Assembly: GCA_050951005.1 (NCBI GenBank)
Contig: JBMNIP010000001.1
Location: forward strand, 371,849-435,848
Origin: UMGS1519 sp050951005
Lineage (GTDB): Bacteria; Actinomycetota; Coriobacteriia; Coriobacteriales; Eggerthellaceae
DNA length: 64,000 nt
Direction: 5' to 3'
Part shown: one piece after another, positions 9,052 to 19,961 of the stretch
Layout: each line of letters starts with the position of its first letter
Numbering within the stretch: the stretch's first letter is position 1
Notes under the pieces: model-generated
The model's database searches: none
What the model was told of the DNA's origin: nothing
What the model saw: only the letters and a program-made list of their open reading frames with translations
Made by a program: the position numbers and the translations under genes

Positions 9052-9315
9052 ATGAAGCTTGGACCTTTAGAGATTGTCGTCATTCTCGTCGTGGTTCTGC
9101 TGATTTTCGGTCCGAAAAACCTTCCCAAGCTCGGAAGCGCCATTGGAAAGTCAGTGCGCAATCTGCGTGAGGGTATCAACAGTGGCAAGAAATCCAAGAC
9201 CGACGAGATCAAAGCAGAAGAAGTCGTCGAAGAGGTTGTGGAGGACAAGCCTTCGCCCAAGGCGTCGACGGCAGAGGCGGCAGAAAACGGCGAAGCCGGC
9301 AAGGAAAGCGAATAG
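9052..9315 (+). CDS. tatA: Sec-independent protein translocase subunit TatA
   Basis: Pore-forming subunit of the twin-arginine system for folded proteins. The 87-aa product has the TatA plan: a short N-terminal membrane helix (about residues 5-21, LEIVVILVVVLLIF), the FGP hinge, an amphipathic helix (KNLPKLGSAIGKSVRNLREG) and an acidic, disordered tail. Start: the ATG at 9052 has GGAGAG upstream; an in-frame ATG at 9028 lacks a site. TatC is not in the window. It is followed after 115 bp by greA, and the gap holds a hairpin. Confidence 0.93.
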   Translation: MKLGPLEIVVILVVVLLIFGPKNLPKLGSAIGKSVRNLREGINSGKKSKTDEIKAEEVVEEVVEDKPSPKASTAEAAENGEAGKESE

Positions 9316-9355
9316 ACTTACCAATCAGTTGCATATAACAGAGCATTCGATGCGG

Positions 9356-9381
9356 CATGCCACTCCATCCGGGGTGGCATG
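9356..9381 (+). terminator. Hairpin between tatA and greA, possible weak terminator
   Basis: CATGCCAC and GTGGCATG form a perfect 8-bp stem with a 10-base loop. No T-run follows (TTGCGAAAA), so termination is uncertain. Confidence 0.35.
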
Positions 9382-9430
9382 TTGCGAAAACGGGCGGATG
9401 TCCGGATAAGGAAAGGGTAGCGTCAACGAT

Positions 9431-9901
9431 ATGGCTGAATCCGAATACGTTCTGACAAAGGAAGGCAAGAAGCAGCTCGAAGATGAGCTGGCCTATCTGG
9501 AAAAGGACAAGCGCGCCGAGGTGGGCGAGCGCATCCGTGTGGCCCGCGAGTTCGGCGACATTTCCGAGAACTCCGAGTATGACGATGCGAAGAACGAATC
9601 GGCGATGCTCGAAACGCGCATTGCCGAGATCAATCGCATCCTGTCGGAGGCGACGGTCGTCGAAGGCCCAGTCGATAAGGACACGGTGAGTATCGGCAGC
9701 AAAGTGACCTTGGACTGGGTCGGCAAGGAACGCACGTTCACCATCGTCGGAGCCGCCGAAAGCGACATCTCGGTGGGCAAGATCTCCAACGAGTCGCCGG
9801 TCGGTGCGGCGCTTATCGGCCACAAGAAGGGCGATAAGGTAAAGGCGACGGGGCCGACGGGACGCGAGATCAGCATGACCATCTTGAAGATCGAGCATTA
9901 A
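9431..9901 (+). CDS. greA: Transcription elongation factor GreA
   Basis: Enters the RNA polymerase secondary channel and stimulates cleavage of backtracked RNA. The product is 156 aa, the normal length. The N-terminal antiparallel coiled coil (about residues 1-75) contains the acidic tip motif GDISENSEYDDAKN, which carries the catalytic acidic pair, and the C-terminal FKBP-like domain ends in GREISMTILKIEH. AAAGGG lies upstream of the ATG. The greA-lysS order is common in Gram-positive bacteria; here a terminator hairpin separates the two. Confidence 0.97.
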   Translation: MAESEYVLTKEGKKQLEDELAYLEKDKRAEVGERIRVAREFGDISENSEYDDAKNESAMLETRIAEINRILSEATVVEGPVDKDTVSIGSKVTLDWVGKERTFTIVGAAESDISVGKISNESPVGAALIGHKKGDKVKATGPTGREISMTILKIEH

Positions 9902-9904
9902 GGG

Positions 9905-9928
9905 AAACGGCCTACGGGCCGTTTTTTC
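9905..9928 (+). terminator. greA terminator
   Basis: AAACGGCC and GGCCGTTT form an 8-bp stem with a 4-base loop, running into TTTTTTCTT. It begins four bases after the greA stop codon. Confidence 0.85.
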
Positions 9929-10020
9929 TTTCTCCTCCAAGGAACAGGGAAACCATAGGGTCGCCGCCAGGCGACAGGGCAAGGCCGGCGCAGGTGCCGG
10001 GCCGCAGTAAAGGAGCAACG

Positions 10021-12348
10021 GTGGCAGACAACGCCAACAACACCCCGCAGGAAATCGAAGACGACCCGATCGAGGTCCGCAAGGCCAAGCGCGCCGCTTT
10101 GCTGGCTGACGGCAAGAACCCGTACGGCCATGCCTTTGCGGTCAGCGACCGCATCCTCGATTTGGTCGAGCGCTATGCCGATTTGGAGGCGGGTGCGCAG
10201 ACCGAAGATCGCGTGCGTCTTGCCGGCCGCCTGATGTCCAAGCGTGACCAGGGCAAGATCATCTTCGGCGAACTGCGCGACCCCGAATCGGATATCCAGC
10301 TGTTCTGCCGGGTCAACAACCTCGGGGATGAGGCATTCGCCGAGATGAAGGATCTGGATGTCGGAGACTGGATCGGCGTTGAGGGCACTATCATGCGCAC
10401 GCGCCGCGGCGAACTCTCGGTAGCGGTGGACCGCTACGAGCTGCTGAGCAAGTCGCTGCGTCCGCTGCCCGAGAAATTCCATGGCCTGGCGGACAAGGAG
10501 CTGCGCTATCGCCAGCGCTATGTGGACCTGATCATGGACCACGGGGTGCGCAACACCTTCCGCCGCCGCTCTCAGATCATCTCGCTTATCCGCCGCTACA
10601 TGGAGGGACAGGGATACATCGAGGTCGAAACCCCGATGATGCACGGTATCCTGGGCGGCGCGAACGCAAAGCCGTTCGTTACGCACTTCAATGCGCTCGA
10701 CCGCGACTTCTACTTGCGCATCGCAACCGAGCTGCCCTTGAAGCGCCTGCTGGTCGGCGGCATGGACCGCGTGTTCGAAATCGGCCGCCAGTTCCGTAAC
10801 GAGGGCATGGATCTGACGCACAATCCCGAATTCACCTCGATGGAGGCCTATTGCGCCTTCAGCGACCTGCAAGGCATGAAGGACCTGACCGAAGGCCTGT
10901 TCAAGGCCATTGCGCGCGGAATCTGCGGCTGCGAGGAGGGTCGCGAAGCCATCTCGTACCAGGGACGCCGGATCGACCTTTCGGGTACCTGGCGCTCGGC
11001 CACGGTAGCCGAGATCGCCTCCGAGGTGTGCGGCGAAGAGCTGACCATCGATACGCCGGTGGCTCATCTGCGCGAAGTGTGCGAAGCGCACCATATCGAA
11101 TGGCAGGAAAGCTGGGGTGCCGGCAAGCTGCTGTTCGAGATCTATGACGAGCTGGGCGAAGAGACGCTGGTCGATCCGACCTTCGTTTGCGATTACCCCG
11201 AAGAGGTGTCGCCGCTGGCCAAGCGCAAGCCCGGCGATCCGCGCCTGACCGATCGCTTCGAGCTGGTTATCGCCGGCCATGAATACGCCAACGCTTTCAC
11301 CGAGCTGAACGATCCGGTGGACCAGGCGGGTCGCTTCGCCGAGCAGGTGGCGGCCAAGGGCTTCGGCGATGACGAGGCCATGGGCTACGACTACGATTAT
11401 GTGCGTGCGCTGGAGTACGGCATGCCGCCTGCGGGCGGCATCGGCTACGGCATCGACCGTATGATCATGCTGTTCTGCGATGAGGCCTCCATTCGCGATG
11501 TGCTGCTGTTCCCGCAGATGAAGCCCGAGGTCATCACGAAGGAAGATATCGCCCGCCAGGTGGAGGGCGTCGCCACGGACAACCGGGCGGCCTCCCTCGA
11601 TGCCATTGCCGCCGATTCCGAGGCGGGTGCCACCGCCCAGCGCGAACGCGAGCAGAACCGGTCTTCCGAAAACGGCGATTCCGCACCGGTTCCCGAAACG
11701 GACGGCGCGCTCGAGAATCCGGCAGCGGATGTGCCGGCGCCCCGGGAAGGGGAGAAGCTCGATTCCGGGTTGACGCGCGATGAGGCATTCGAGTTGCTGA
11801 AGAAATACAACCAGGACGACTTCCATATCCGCCACGGCGAAACGCTCGAGGGCCTGATGCGCTACTACGCCGAGAAATACGATCCGCAGAACGTGGAGTT
11901 CTGGGGGCAGGTGGGTCTGCTGCATGACCTTGACTGGGAAAAGTGGCAGGATGCGGTCCAGCATACGGTGAAAACCGCCCAACTGCTGGAAGAGGCCGGA
12001 GCGAACCCGGTGCTTGCCCGCGAGATTCAGACGCACAATTCCGATTTGAACGATACGCTGCCCAAGCCGCAGTTGAAGATGGAGAAAGTGCTCTATGCCT
12101 GCGACGAGCTGTCCGGTTTGATCCAGGCGGCAGTGCTCATGCGGCCCAGCAAGTCAGTAATGGACTTCACCGTGAAGTCCTTGAAGAAGAAGTACAAGGA
12201 CAAGCGATTCGCCGCCGGCTGCAACCGCCAGGTCATCGCACATGGTGCGGAGCTCAACGACATGGAGCTCACCGACCTGTTCGCATCCGTTATCGAGGCC
12301 ATGCAGGCAATCGCCCCCGATCGGGACACGTTCAAACCGGAGGCATAG
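10021..12348 (+). CDS. lysS: Lysyl-tRNA synthetase fused to a C-terminal HD-domain hydrolase
   Basis: Class II lysyl-tRNA synthetase with an extra module, 775 aa in total (LysRS alone is about 500). Residues 1 to about 502 are a complete LysRS: OB-fold anticodon domain, motif 2 (FEIGRQFRNEGMDLTHNPEF) and motif 3 (GGIGYGIDRMIMLFCDE), ending at FPQMKP. A charged low-complexity linker follows to about 585, then a domain related to free-standing HDIG-type hydrolases, with its metal ligands intact: His605 in RHGETLEG, His635-Asp636 in LLHDLDW and Asp695 in CDELSG. Start: GTG at 10021 with AAAGGAG five bases upstream. LysRS of many bacteria makes Ap4A, and HD-domain enzymes of the YqeK type hydrolyse it, so a coupled function is conceivable but not shown. 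Confidence 0.95.
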   Translation: MADNANNTPQEIEDDPIEVRKAKRAALLADGKNPYGHAFAVSDRILDLVERYADLEAGAQTEDRVRLAGRLMSKRDQGKIIFGELRDPESDIQLFCRVNNLGDEAFAEMKDLDVGDWIGVEGTIMRTRRGELSVAVDRYELLSKSLRPLPEKFHGLADKELRYRQRYVDLIMDHGVRNTFRRRSQIISLIRRYMEGQGYIEVETPMMHGILGGANAKPFVTHFNALDRDFYLRIATELPLKRLLVGGMDRVFEIGRQFRNEGMDLTHNPEFTSMEAYCAFSDLQGMKDLTEGLFKAIARGICGCEEGREAISYQGRRIDLSGTWRSATVAEIASEVCGEELTIDTPVAHLREVCEAHHIEWQESWGAGKLLFEIYDELGEETLVDPTFVCDYPEEVSPLAKRKPGDPRLTDRFELVIAGHEYANAFTELNDPVDQAGRFAEQVAAKGFGDDEAMGYDYDYVRALEYGMPPAGGIGYGIDRMIMLFCDEASIRDVLLFPQMKPEVITKEDIARQVEGVATDNRAASLDAIAADSEAGATAQREREQNRSSENGDSAPVPETDGALENPAADVPAPREGEKLDSGLTRDEAFELLKKYNQDDFHIRHGETLEGLMRYYAEKYDPQNVEFWGQVGLLHDLDWEKWQDAVQHTVKTAQLLEEAGANPVLAREIQTHNSDLNDTLPKPQLKMEKVLYACDELSGLIQAAVLMRPSKSVMDFTVKSLKKKYKDKRFAAGCNRQVIAHGAELNDMELTDLFASVIEAMQAIAPDRDTFKPEA

Positions 12349-12401
12349 CACCTATCGAATCGTGCCGAACGGCGGTCGGCTGCTTTCATTCAGCTGGCTT
12401 T

Positions 12402-12436
12402 GGGGCTGGAGCCTATAGTGGCTCCAGTCCCTTTTC
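12402..12436 (+). terminator. lysS terminator
   Basis: GGGGCTGGAGCC pairs with GGCTCCAGTCCC (one G-T pair), with loop TATAGT, and is followed by CTTTTC. Confidence 0.85.
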
Positions 12437-12694
12437 TTCGGCAGATGCCTTCTGTGGCGCGTTCATGAAGATTACTTTTCGGTAACCGTATAAAATCATA
12501 TCAATATTATTAAGTAAAAAATCTTATACAATCACACTTAAATTATTGGAAGAATTGTGACGCAGCCCAAAAATGGACGCGTCGCGTGTATAGTGCCGTG
12601 TGAAAACACGTAAGCAGCCGGCTTTGCTTGAAGCCGAGCGTTCTGCGAGAGCGCACATCGCTCCAAGCAGCCAGCTCAAGGCAAAGGAACGCCT
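12437..12694 (+). promoter_or_regulatory. clpC upstream region
   Basis: No gene is visible in the 346 bases between lysS and clpC. After the lysS terminator comes an AT-rich block (about 12480-12560) that could act as an UP element, then a TATAGT box (12589-12594) with no recognisable -35, and at the expected start point a small hairpin CGTGT-GAAA-ACACG (12597-12610). No CtsR-type heptad repeat and no HAIR-like palindrome was found. AAAGGAA precedes the clpC ATG. Confidence 0.4.
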
Positions 12695-15262
<2,568 letters not shown>

Positions 15263-15344
15263 CAGAGAGCCAGCCTGCGGTGGGCGCGATGCCTGCCGTG
15301 CTGCTTCGGCGGAGGCTTGCTGCCTTCGACCGTATACAGGAACA

Positions 15345-15377
15345 GGCCGTCTCGGAGCTTCTCCGAGACGGCCTTTC
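15345..15377 (+). terminator. clpC terminator
   Basis: A 13-bp perfect stem, GGCCGTCTCGGAG and its complement, loop CTT, followed by TTTCTC. It lies just before ispD and so isolates the isoprenoid genes. Confidence 0.85.
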
Positions 15378-15396
15378 TCATAGGAAGGGGCCAGCC

Positions 15397-16317
15397 ATGA
15401 CCGAGCGCGACTACGAGGCGACCGATTTGAACGAAGCCGCCGATCCGGTTACCGTTCCATCGGTGCTCGACCAGCCGAAGCTGACCGAATTCGACATCGA
15501 TTTCTCCAAACTCCTGGAAACCAGCGAAGACGTCATCGGGCATGTGAACAAGCATCCGAAGACTGCTGCCATCATCCTGGCCGGCGGCTCGGGTGAGCGC
15601 TTCGGACGGACGGGCGGCAAACAGCTTGTCGAGATCGCCGGCAAGCCGGTGCTTACCTGGTCGGCGGAAGCCTTCGATGCCGTCGGCGATGTCGGGCTCA
15701 TCGTCATCGTCTGTCCCGAAGAGCGGACCGAGGAATACCTGCATACGGCCATCGACCCGTATCCGTTCGTCACGCCGATCGTCATGGCCCCGGCGGGGAG
15801 CATCCGCCAGGAATCCGCGTTCTCCGGCTTGGAGTATGTACCTGAAAGCTACGAGTACGTGATCCTGCATGACGGCGCGCGTCCGATGATCGGCTCCGAC
15901 CTGATCAACCACGTGATCAGCGTGCTGAAGGGCAACTTGGATGCCGACGGTGCCGTGGTGGCCTACCGTTCCATCGACACCTTGAAGATCGTCGAGAACG
16001 GGGTCATCGTCGGGACACCGGACCGTTCGGTTTTCTGGAATGCGCAGACCCCGCAGGTCTTCCGCGCGGGCATCTACCGGAGGGCCCATGCCGCCGCCTT
16101 GGCGGACGGATTTGTGGGCACCGATGACTCCTCGCTGATCGAGCGTCTGGGCGGTCGCGTGCTGGTGGTCGAAGGCTCGCGCAACAATATCAAGCTCACG
16201 GTTCCCGAAGATTATCTGATGCTTGCTCCTGCGATCCGCGATGCGCTGCGACAGCGCTACGATGGAGGCAACAACCCGTTCGACGATCTCACGGACTCCG
16301 GCTTTAAGGGGAAGTGA
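15397..16317 (+). CDS. ispD: 2-C-methyl-D-erythritol 4-phosphate cytidylyltransferase
   Basis: Third enzyme of the MEP isoprenoid pathway: CTP plus MEP to CDP-ME. The nucleotide-binding loop LAGGSGERFG (from residue 61) and the conserved HDGARPMI and GTPDRSVFWNAQTPQVF segments identify it. At 306 aa it is about 60-70 residues longer than usual; the excess is an N-terminal acidic extension of about 55 residues (DYEATDLNEAADPV onward) of no recognised fold. Start: the ATG at 15397 has AAGG upstream and follows the clpC terminator. The stop TGA overlaps an in-frame GTG of ispF, so the two genes are translationally coupled. Confidence 0.94.
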   Translation: MTERDYEATDLNEAADPVTVPSVLDQPKLTEFDIDFSKLLETSEDVIGHVNKHPKTAAIILAGGSGERFGRTGGKQLVEIAGKPVLTWSAEAFDAVGDVGLIVIVCPEERTEEYLHTAIDPYPFVTPIVMAPAGSIRQESAFSGLEYVPESYEYVILHDGARPMIGSDLINHVISVLKGNLDADGAVVAYRSIDTLKIVENGVIVGTPDRSVFWNAQTPQVFRAGIYRRAHAAALADGFVGTDDSSLIERLGGRVLVVEGSRNNIKLTVPEDYLMLAPAIRDALRQRYDGGNNPFDDLTDSGFKGK

Positions 16318-16322
16318 TAGCG

Positions 16323-16844
16323 ATGGCAGACCGACTGGAAACCGATTCCTTCAATCCGATGGACCTCCATATCGGCATCGGCATGGATGTCCACGAGCTC
16401 GTAGGTGGGCGCAAGCTGATCATCGGCGGGGTCGATATCCCGTATTTCCGCGGTCTCGCCGGTCACTCGGATGCCGACGTTCTGGCCCATGCCGTTGCCG
16501 ACGCCCTGCTTGGAGCGGCGCGCTTGGGCGATATCGGCCACTTCTTCCCCGACAGCGATCCCGCCTTCTCGGGTGCCGATTCCTTGAAGCTGTTGGAGCA
16601 GGTGGCATCGTTCGTGCGCGATGCCGGCTTCGAGATTCTGGACGTGGATACCGTCATCGCCGCCCAGTTGCCGAAGCTCTCACCGTATCGCGATCAGATG
16701 CGCGAGAACCTGGCCCGGGCCATGGGAATCCCCGTTGCCCGCGTGGGCGTGAAGGCAACGACCACCGAGCATCTGGGCCTCGAAGGCCGCGAGGAGGGCA
16801 TCTCCGCCCGCGCCGTGGCGCTGCTGTACTCAACGCAGCGGTAG
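16323..16844 (+). CDS. ispF: 2-C-methyl-D-erythritol 2,4-cyclodiphosphate synthase
   Basis: Fifth MEP-pathway enzyme, converting CDP-ME 2-phosphate to MEcPP with loss of CMP; works as a trimer with Zn. The metal ligands are visible as Asp22-X-His24 in MDVHEL and the His of GHSDADVLAH; KATTTEHLG near the C-terminus is the substrate loop. Start: the ATG at 16323 has AAGGGGAA upstream; a GTG at 16314 that overlaps the ispD stop, or an internal ATG at 16359, remain possible. Without its N-terminal 12 residues the length matches the family (about 160). The ispD-ispF pair is followed by cysS, as in many Gram-positive bacteria. Confidence 0.94.
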   Translation: MADRLETDSFNPMDLHIGIGMDVHELVGGRKLIIGGVDIPYFRGLAGHSDADVLAHAVADALLGAARLGDIGHFFPDSDPAFSGADSLKLLEQVASFVRDAGFEILDVDTVIAAQLPKLSPYRDQMRENLARAMGIPVARVGVKATTTEHLGLEGREEGISARAVALLYSTQR

Positions 16845-17048
16845 CGCACGCATTGCGGGTACGGTCCTTACCGTGGCCGCTGCCGTCCCAACCGGGTTGC
16901 AGCATATGTCCTGTGCAGCTTTGTGACACGGTGGGTCCATCGTGCCGACTCTCTGGAATATCTTCGATTCACCTGCGCGCCCGTCGCGCGGATTGGTATG
17001 CTTATGCGTCGCAGATACCTGCGATGGTTCCTGGCGAAAGGTCTATCC

Positions 17049-18554
17049 GTGATCAAGCTCTACAACACCCAAACGCACAAGAAGGAAGAATTCGTTCCGC
17101 GCGAAGATGGCCATGTGTACATGTACGTTTGCGGACCGACGGTCTACAACTACATCCACATCGGCAATGCGCGCACGTTCATCTCGTTCGATACCATACG
17201 CCGTTACCTGATGTGGCGCGGGTACGAGGTCACCTTCGTGCAGAACCTGACCGACGTCGACGACAAGATCATCCGCAAGGCCAACGAGGAGGGCACCACC
17301 GCAGCAGCGGTTGCAGCCGAGTACAGCCAGGCGTTCATCGACGATATGCACTCGGCAGGCGTCATGGATCCGGATGTGCGCCCGCGCGCTACCCAGGAAA
17401 TCCCCGCGATGATCGAGCTCATCCAGGCGATCATCGACAACGGCCATGCGTATGTAGAGGATGGCGACGTGTACTTCGATGTCCGCTCGTTCCCGTCATA
17501 CGGCAAGCTGTCGCATCGTGACATCGACGAGATGGAAAGCGGCCACCGCGACCTGGTAGCCGACGGCGTTGCGGGGGTCGGCGAGCGCAAGCACGACCCG
17601 TTGGACTTCGCGCTGTGGAAGGCCTCGAAGCCGGGAGAACCTGCCTGGGATTCCCCTTGGGGGAAGGGTCGGCCGGGTTGGCATATCGAGTGCTCGGCCA
17701 TGTCGCGCAAGTACCTGGGGCTGCCGCTCGATATCCACGGCGGCGGAGCAGACTTGGTGTTTCCCCATCATGAGAACGAAACCGCCCAAAGCGAGGCGGC
17801 GTATGGCGGCACCTTCTGCCGCTATTGGATGCACGGCGGCATGCTGCAGATCAACCAGGAGAAGATGAGCAAGTCCCTGGGCAATTTCCTGCTGTTGCGC
17901 GACGTGTTGGAAACCACGCGTCCAGCGGTACTGCGCATGCTGATGCTGCAGACGCACTACCGCAGCCCGCTCGATTTCTCCGATGCGCGCCTTGCCGAGG
18001 CGCAGGCTTCGCTCGAGCGCGTCGAGAACGCGGTCAAGAACGCCGACTGGCTGCTGTCCACTGCGCAGGAGGGCGAAGCCCTGTTTGGGGCGGCGGATAT
18101 TCCGGGCAAGATCGAGAAGCTGCGCGCGGGCTTCGTGGAGGCCATGGACGACGACTTCAACACCGCCGGTGCCCTGGGCTGCCTGTTCACCTTCGTGAAC
18201 GACGTGAACAGCTGCTTCTGCGGTGCGACGGCCTCGGTAGCCGATGCCCCGGATATCACCGCCGCCCGCGACGCCATCGTCGAGCTTTCGGGTGTGCTGG
18301 GCATCCAGCTGGATCTGGAGCAGGAGTCCGAAGGCAGCGGCTTCCCGGCCGAGACCGTCGATCTGGCCCGGCAACTGGCGGGCTTCACGGGTGACAATCC
18401 CGTCGAAGCGGCGCAAGCGCTGCTGGATGCACGTGCGGCGGCGCGCAAGGCAAAGGACTTTGCCGCGGCCGACGCCATCCGCGATGGCCTTGGGGCTCTC
18501 GGGTTCACCGTGGAAGACACCCCGCAGGGCGCCCGCGTCACCTATAACGGGTAA
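17049..18554 (+). CDS. cysS: Cysteinyl-tRNA synthetase
   Basis: Class I aminoacyl-tRNA synthetase, 501 aa, monomeric, Zn-dependent. Cys28 in CGPTVYNYIHIGNAR starts the Zn site and overlaps the HIGH-type motif, written HIGN here as in many CysRS. KMSKS is at residues 272-276, and the WHIECSAMS and HHENE segments complete the Zn site. Start: a GTG giving VIKLYNTQTHKKEEF, with AAAGG seven bases upstream. The longer open frame beginning at 16923 adds residues that do not match the family. About 200 bp with no clear feature separate it from ispF. Confidence 0.96.
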   Translation: MIKLYNTQTHKKEEFVPREDGHVYMYVCGPTVYNYIHIGNARTFISFDTIRRYLMWRGYEVTFVQNLTDVDDKIIRKANEEGTTAAAVAAEYSQAFIDDMHSAGVMDPDVRPRATQEIPAMIELIQAIIDNGHAYVEDGDVYFDVRSFPSYGKLSHRDIDEMESGHRDLVADGVAGVGERKHDPLDFALWKASKPGEPAWDSPWGKGRPGWHIECSAMSRKYLGLPLDIHGGGADLVFPHHENETAQSEAAYGGTFCRYWMHGGMLQINQEKMSKSLGNFLLLRDVLETTRPAVLRMLMLQTHYRSPLDFSDARLAEAQASLERVENAVKNADWLLSTAQEGEALFGAADIPGKIEKLRAGFVEAMDDDFNTAGALGCLFTFVNDVNSCFCGATASVADAPDITAARDAIVELSGVLGIQLDLEQESEGSGFPAETVDLARQLAGFTGDNPVEAAQALLDARAAARKAKDFAAADAIRDGLGALGFTVEDTPQGARVTYNG

Positions 18555-18578
18555 GGCACCGCAATCCAGACGGCGCGT

Positions 18579-19040
18579 TCAGCGAACGGGCAGCTCGATG
18601 AAGCGCAGGGAGCGCACCTGCCCGTCCTCTACCGCCATCCGCGCCACGCTGGGGCGGGAATTGCGTCGGGGGTAGCGGACCGAACCGGGATTCACATAGC
18701 GGATGCCGTTGATCTGCTCGTCGCGGGGCACATGGGTATGGCCGTGGATGACCACCTGGACATCGTCCGCGGGAATGCCGATGTCGTTCGGCCGGTGAAC
18801 CACGAAGAACCGCACCCCTGCGAGCTTGGGCGAGGCGGAGAAATGCACGGTCGGTCCCCACTGGTCTCCGTAATCGTTGTTGCCGCGCACGGCGATGGTG
18901 GGCGCAATCGCCTCCAGTTCCCACAGGGTCTGCACGCTTCCCATGTCGCCCGCGCAGATGATGCGGTCGCAGCCTTCGAGTGCTTGTGCGGCCGCTTCGG
19001 GCAGGGTGCCGTGTATGTCGGAGATGATGCCGATTTCCAT
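18579..19040 (-). CDS. YfcE/MJ0936-family metallophosphoesterase
   Basis: Small calcineurin-like phosphoesterase, 153 aa. The two-metal motifs occur in order: D-X-H in ISDIHGTL, GD in CAGDMGS, GNND in RGNNDYGD, and GHTH in VIHGHTHVP. Family members hydrolyse phosphodiesters such as bis-pNPP in vitro; the physiological substrate is unknown. The ATG (MEIGIISDIHG) has no Shine-Dalgarno, but a TACAAT box lies six bases upstream, indicating leaderless expression. It is convergent with cysS (24-bp gap) and divergent from rlmB. Confidence 0.88.
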   Translation of the reverse strand: MEIGIISDIHGTLPEAAAQALEGCDRIICAGDMGSVQTLWELEAIAPTIAVRGNNDYGDQWGPTVHFSASPKLAGVRFFVVHRPNDIGIPADDVQVVIHGHTHVPRDEQINGIRYVNPGSVRYPRRNSRPSVARMAVEDGQVRSLRFIELPVR

Positions 19041-19046
19041 AGGCCG

Positions 19047-19052
19047 ATTGTA
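19047..19052 (-). promoter_or_regulatory. -10 box of the leaderless phosphoesterase gene
   Basis: TACAAT on the minus strand ends six bases before the ATG at 19040, so the usual start point would be the A of that ATG. No convincing -35 is seen. Confidence 0.4.
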
Positions 19053-19102
19053 CTCTTCCCGTGCGAGGCCGCCCGGGCTCGTCGCCTGCGCAGCCTCCGT
19101 CC

Positions 19103-19108
19103 TATAAT
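19103..19108 (+). promoter_or_regulatory. -10 box for rlmB
   Basis: A perfect TATAAT lies 63 bases before the rlmB ATG, in the divergent region. The -35 position is poor. Confidence 0.4.
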
Positions 19109-19171
19109 CGAAGCGGTGCATTCGGCGAAGGTGCCGCCGCACCTCCCTGCACACAGAAAGGTTCGGGACCC

Positions 19172-19936
19172 ATGGCTGAATATATCGAAGGCAAGCATCC
19201 GGTTATCGAGGCGCTGCGCACCGATACGCCGATCTCCGAGGTGCTGATCGCCGACAACGCGAAGCGCGATGGGCTTATCGCCGACATCATGCGCAAAGCC
19301 AAGCAGCGCTCGGTGCCGGTGAAGATGGTGCCGCGCAAGGAGCTGGAGAAGCATTCCGCACGCGGCAGCCATCAGGGCGTGATGGCAAAGGCGCGCCCCT
19401 ACGACTACGCATCACTCGGGCAGATCATCCAGGCTGCCGATGTCGATGCGGCCCAGCGCGGAGGTTCGGCGCTGGTGGTGCTCCTGGACCATATCACCGA
19501 CGCAGGCAATCTCGGGGCTATCGCCCGATCGGCCGAAGTGGTGGGCGCCTCGGGCATCGTCATTCCAAACCGCCGCAGTGCCCAGGTGCAGACCGCCACC
19601 TACAAAAGCTCGGCCGGTGCCATCGCCAATCTCCACATCGCCCAGGTGGCGAACCTCGGACAGGCCATCGACCGCCTGAAAGAGGAGGGCTTCTGGATCG
19701 CCGGGGCAAGCGAGCATGCGCAGGACAGCATCTGGAAGGCGAACCTCAAAGGCAAGATCGGTTTGGTCATGGGCAACGAGAACGAGGGCCTGTCGCGCCT
19801 GACCCGCGAGAAATGCGACTTCCTGGTGGCGCTTCCGCAAGTGGGCACCACGCAGTCGCTGAATGTGGCACAGGCTTCCACGGCCGCCATGTACGAATGG
19901 CTGCGCCAGAATTGGCACGAGAGCGACAACGACTAG
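19172..19936 (+). CDS. rlmB: 23S rRNA (guanosine-2'-O-)-methyltransferase RlmB family
   Basis: SPOUT-class 2'-O-methyltransferase, 254 aa; RlmB in E. coli modifies G2251 of 23S rRNA in the P-loop. N-terminal L30e-like substrate-binding domain (IEGKHPVIEALRTDTPISEV, RGSHQGVMAKARPY) and C-terminal SpoU domain with motif 1 LLDHITDAGNLGAIARSAE, motif 2 VMGNENEGLSRL and motif 3 TTQSLNVAQASTAAMYEW. The ATG at 19172 has GAAAGG upstream. Followed after 25 bp by the NYN-domain gene, an order (cysS, rlmB, yacP) also seen in Firmicutes. The exact target may be RlmB or TrmH-like and is not proven by sequence. Confidence 0.93.
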   Translation: MAEYIEGKHPVIEALRTDTPISEVLIADNAKRDGLIADIMRKAKQRSVPVKMVPRKELEKHSARGSHQGVMAKARPYDYASLGQIIQAADVDAAQRGGSALVVLLDHITDAGNLGAIARSAEVVGASGIVIPNRRSAQVQTATYKSSAGAIANLHIAQVANLGQAIDRLKEEGFWIAGASEHAQDSIWKANLKGKIGLVMGNENEGLSRLTREKCDFLVALPQVGTTQSLNVAQASTAAMYEWLRQNWHESDND

Positions 19937-19961
19937 CGTCCGCAGTGCGGGCAAGGGAAGG

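Noticed and set aside
16223..17521. A 432-codon plus-strand frame across ispF and the start of cysS
   Set aside because: It covers two well-supported genes in another frame and shows no family motif.
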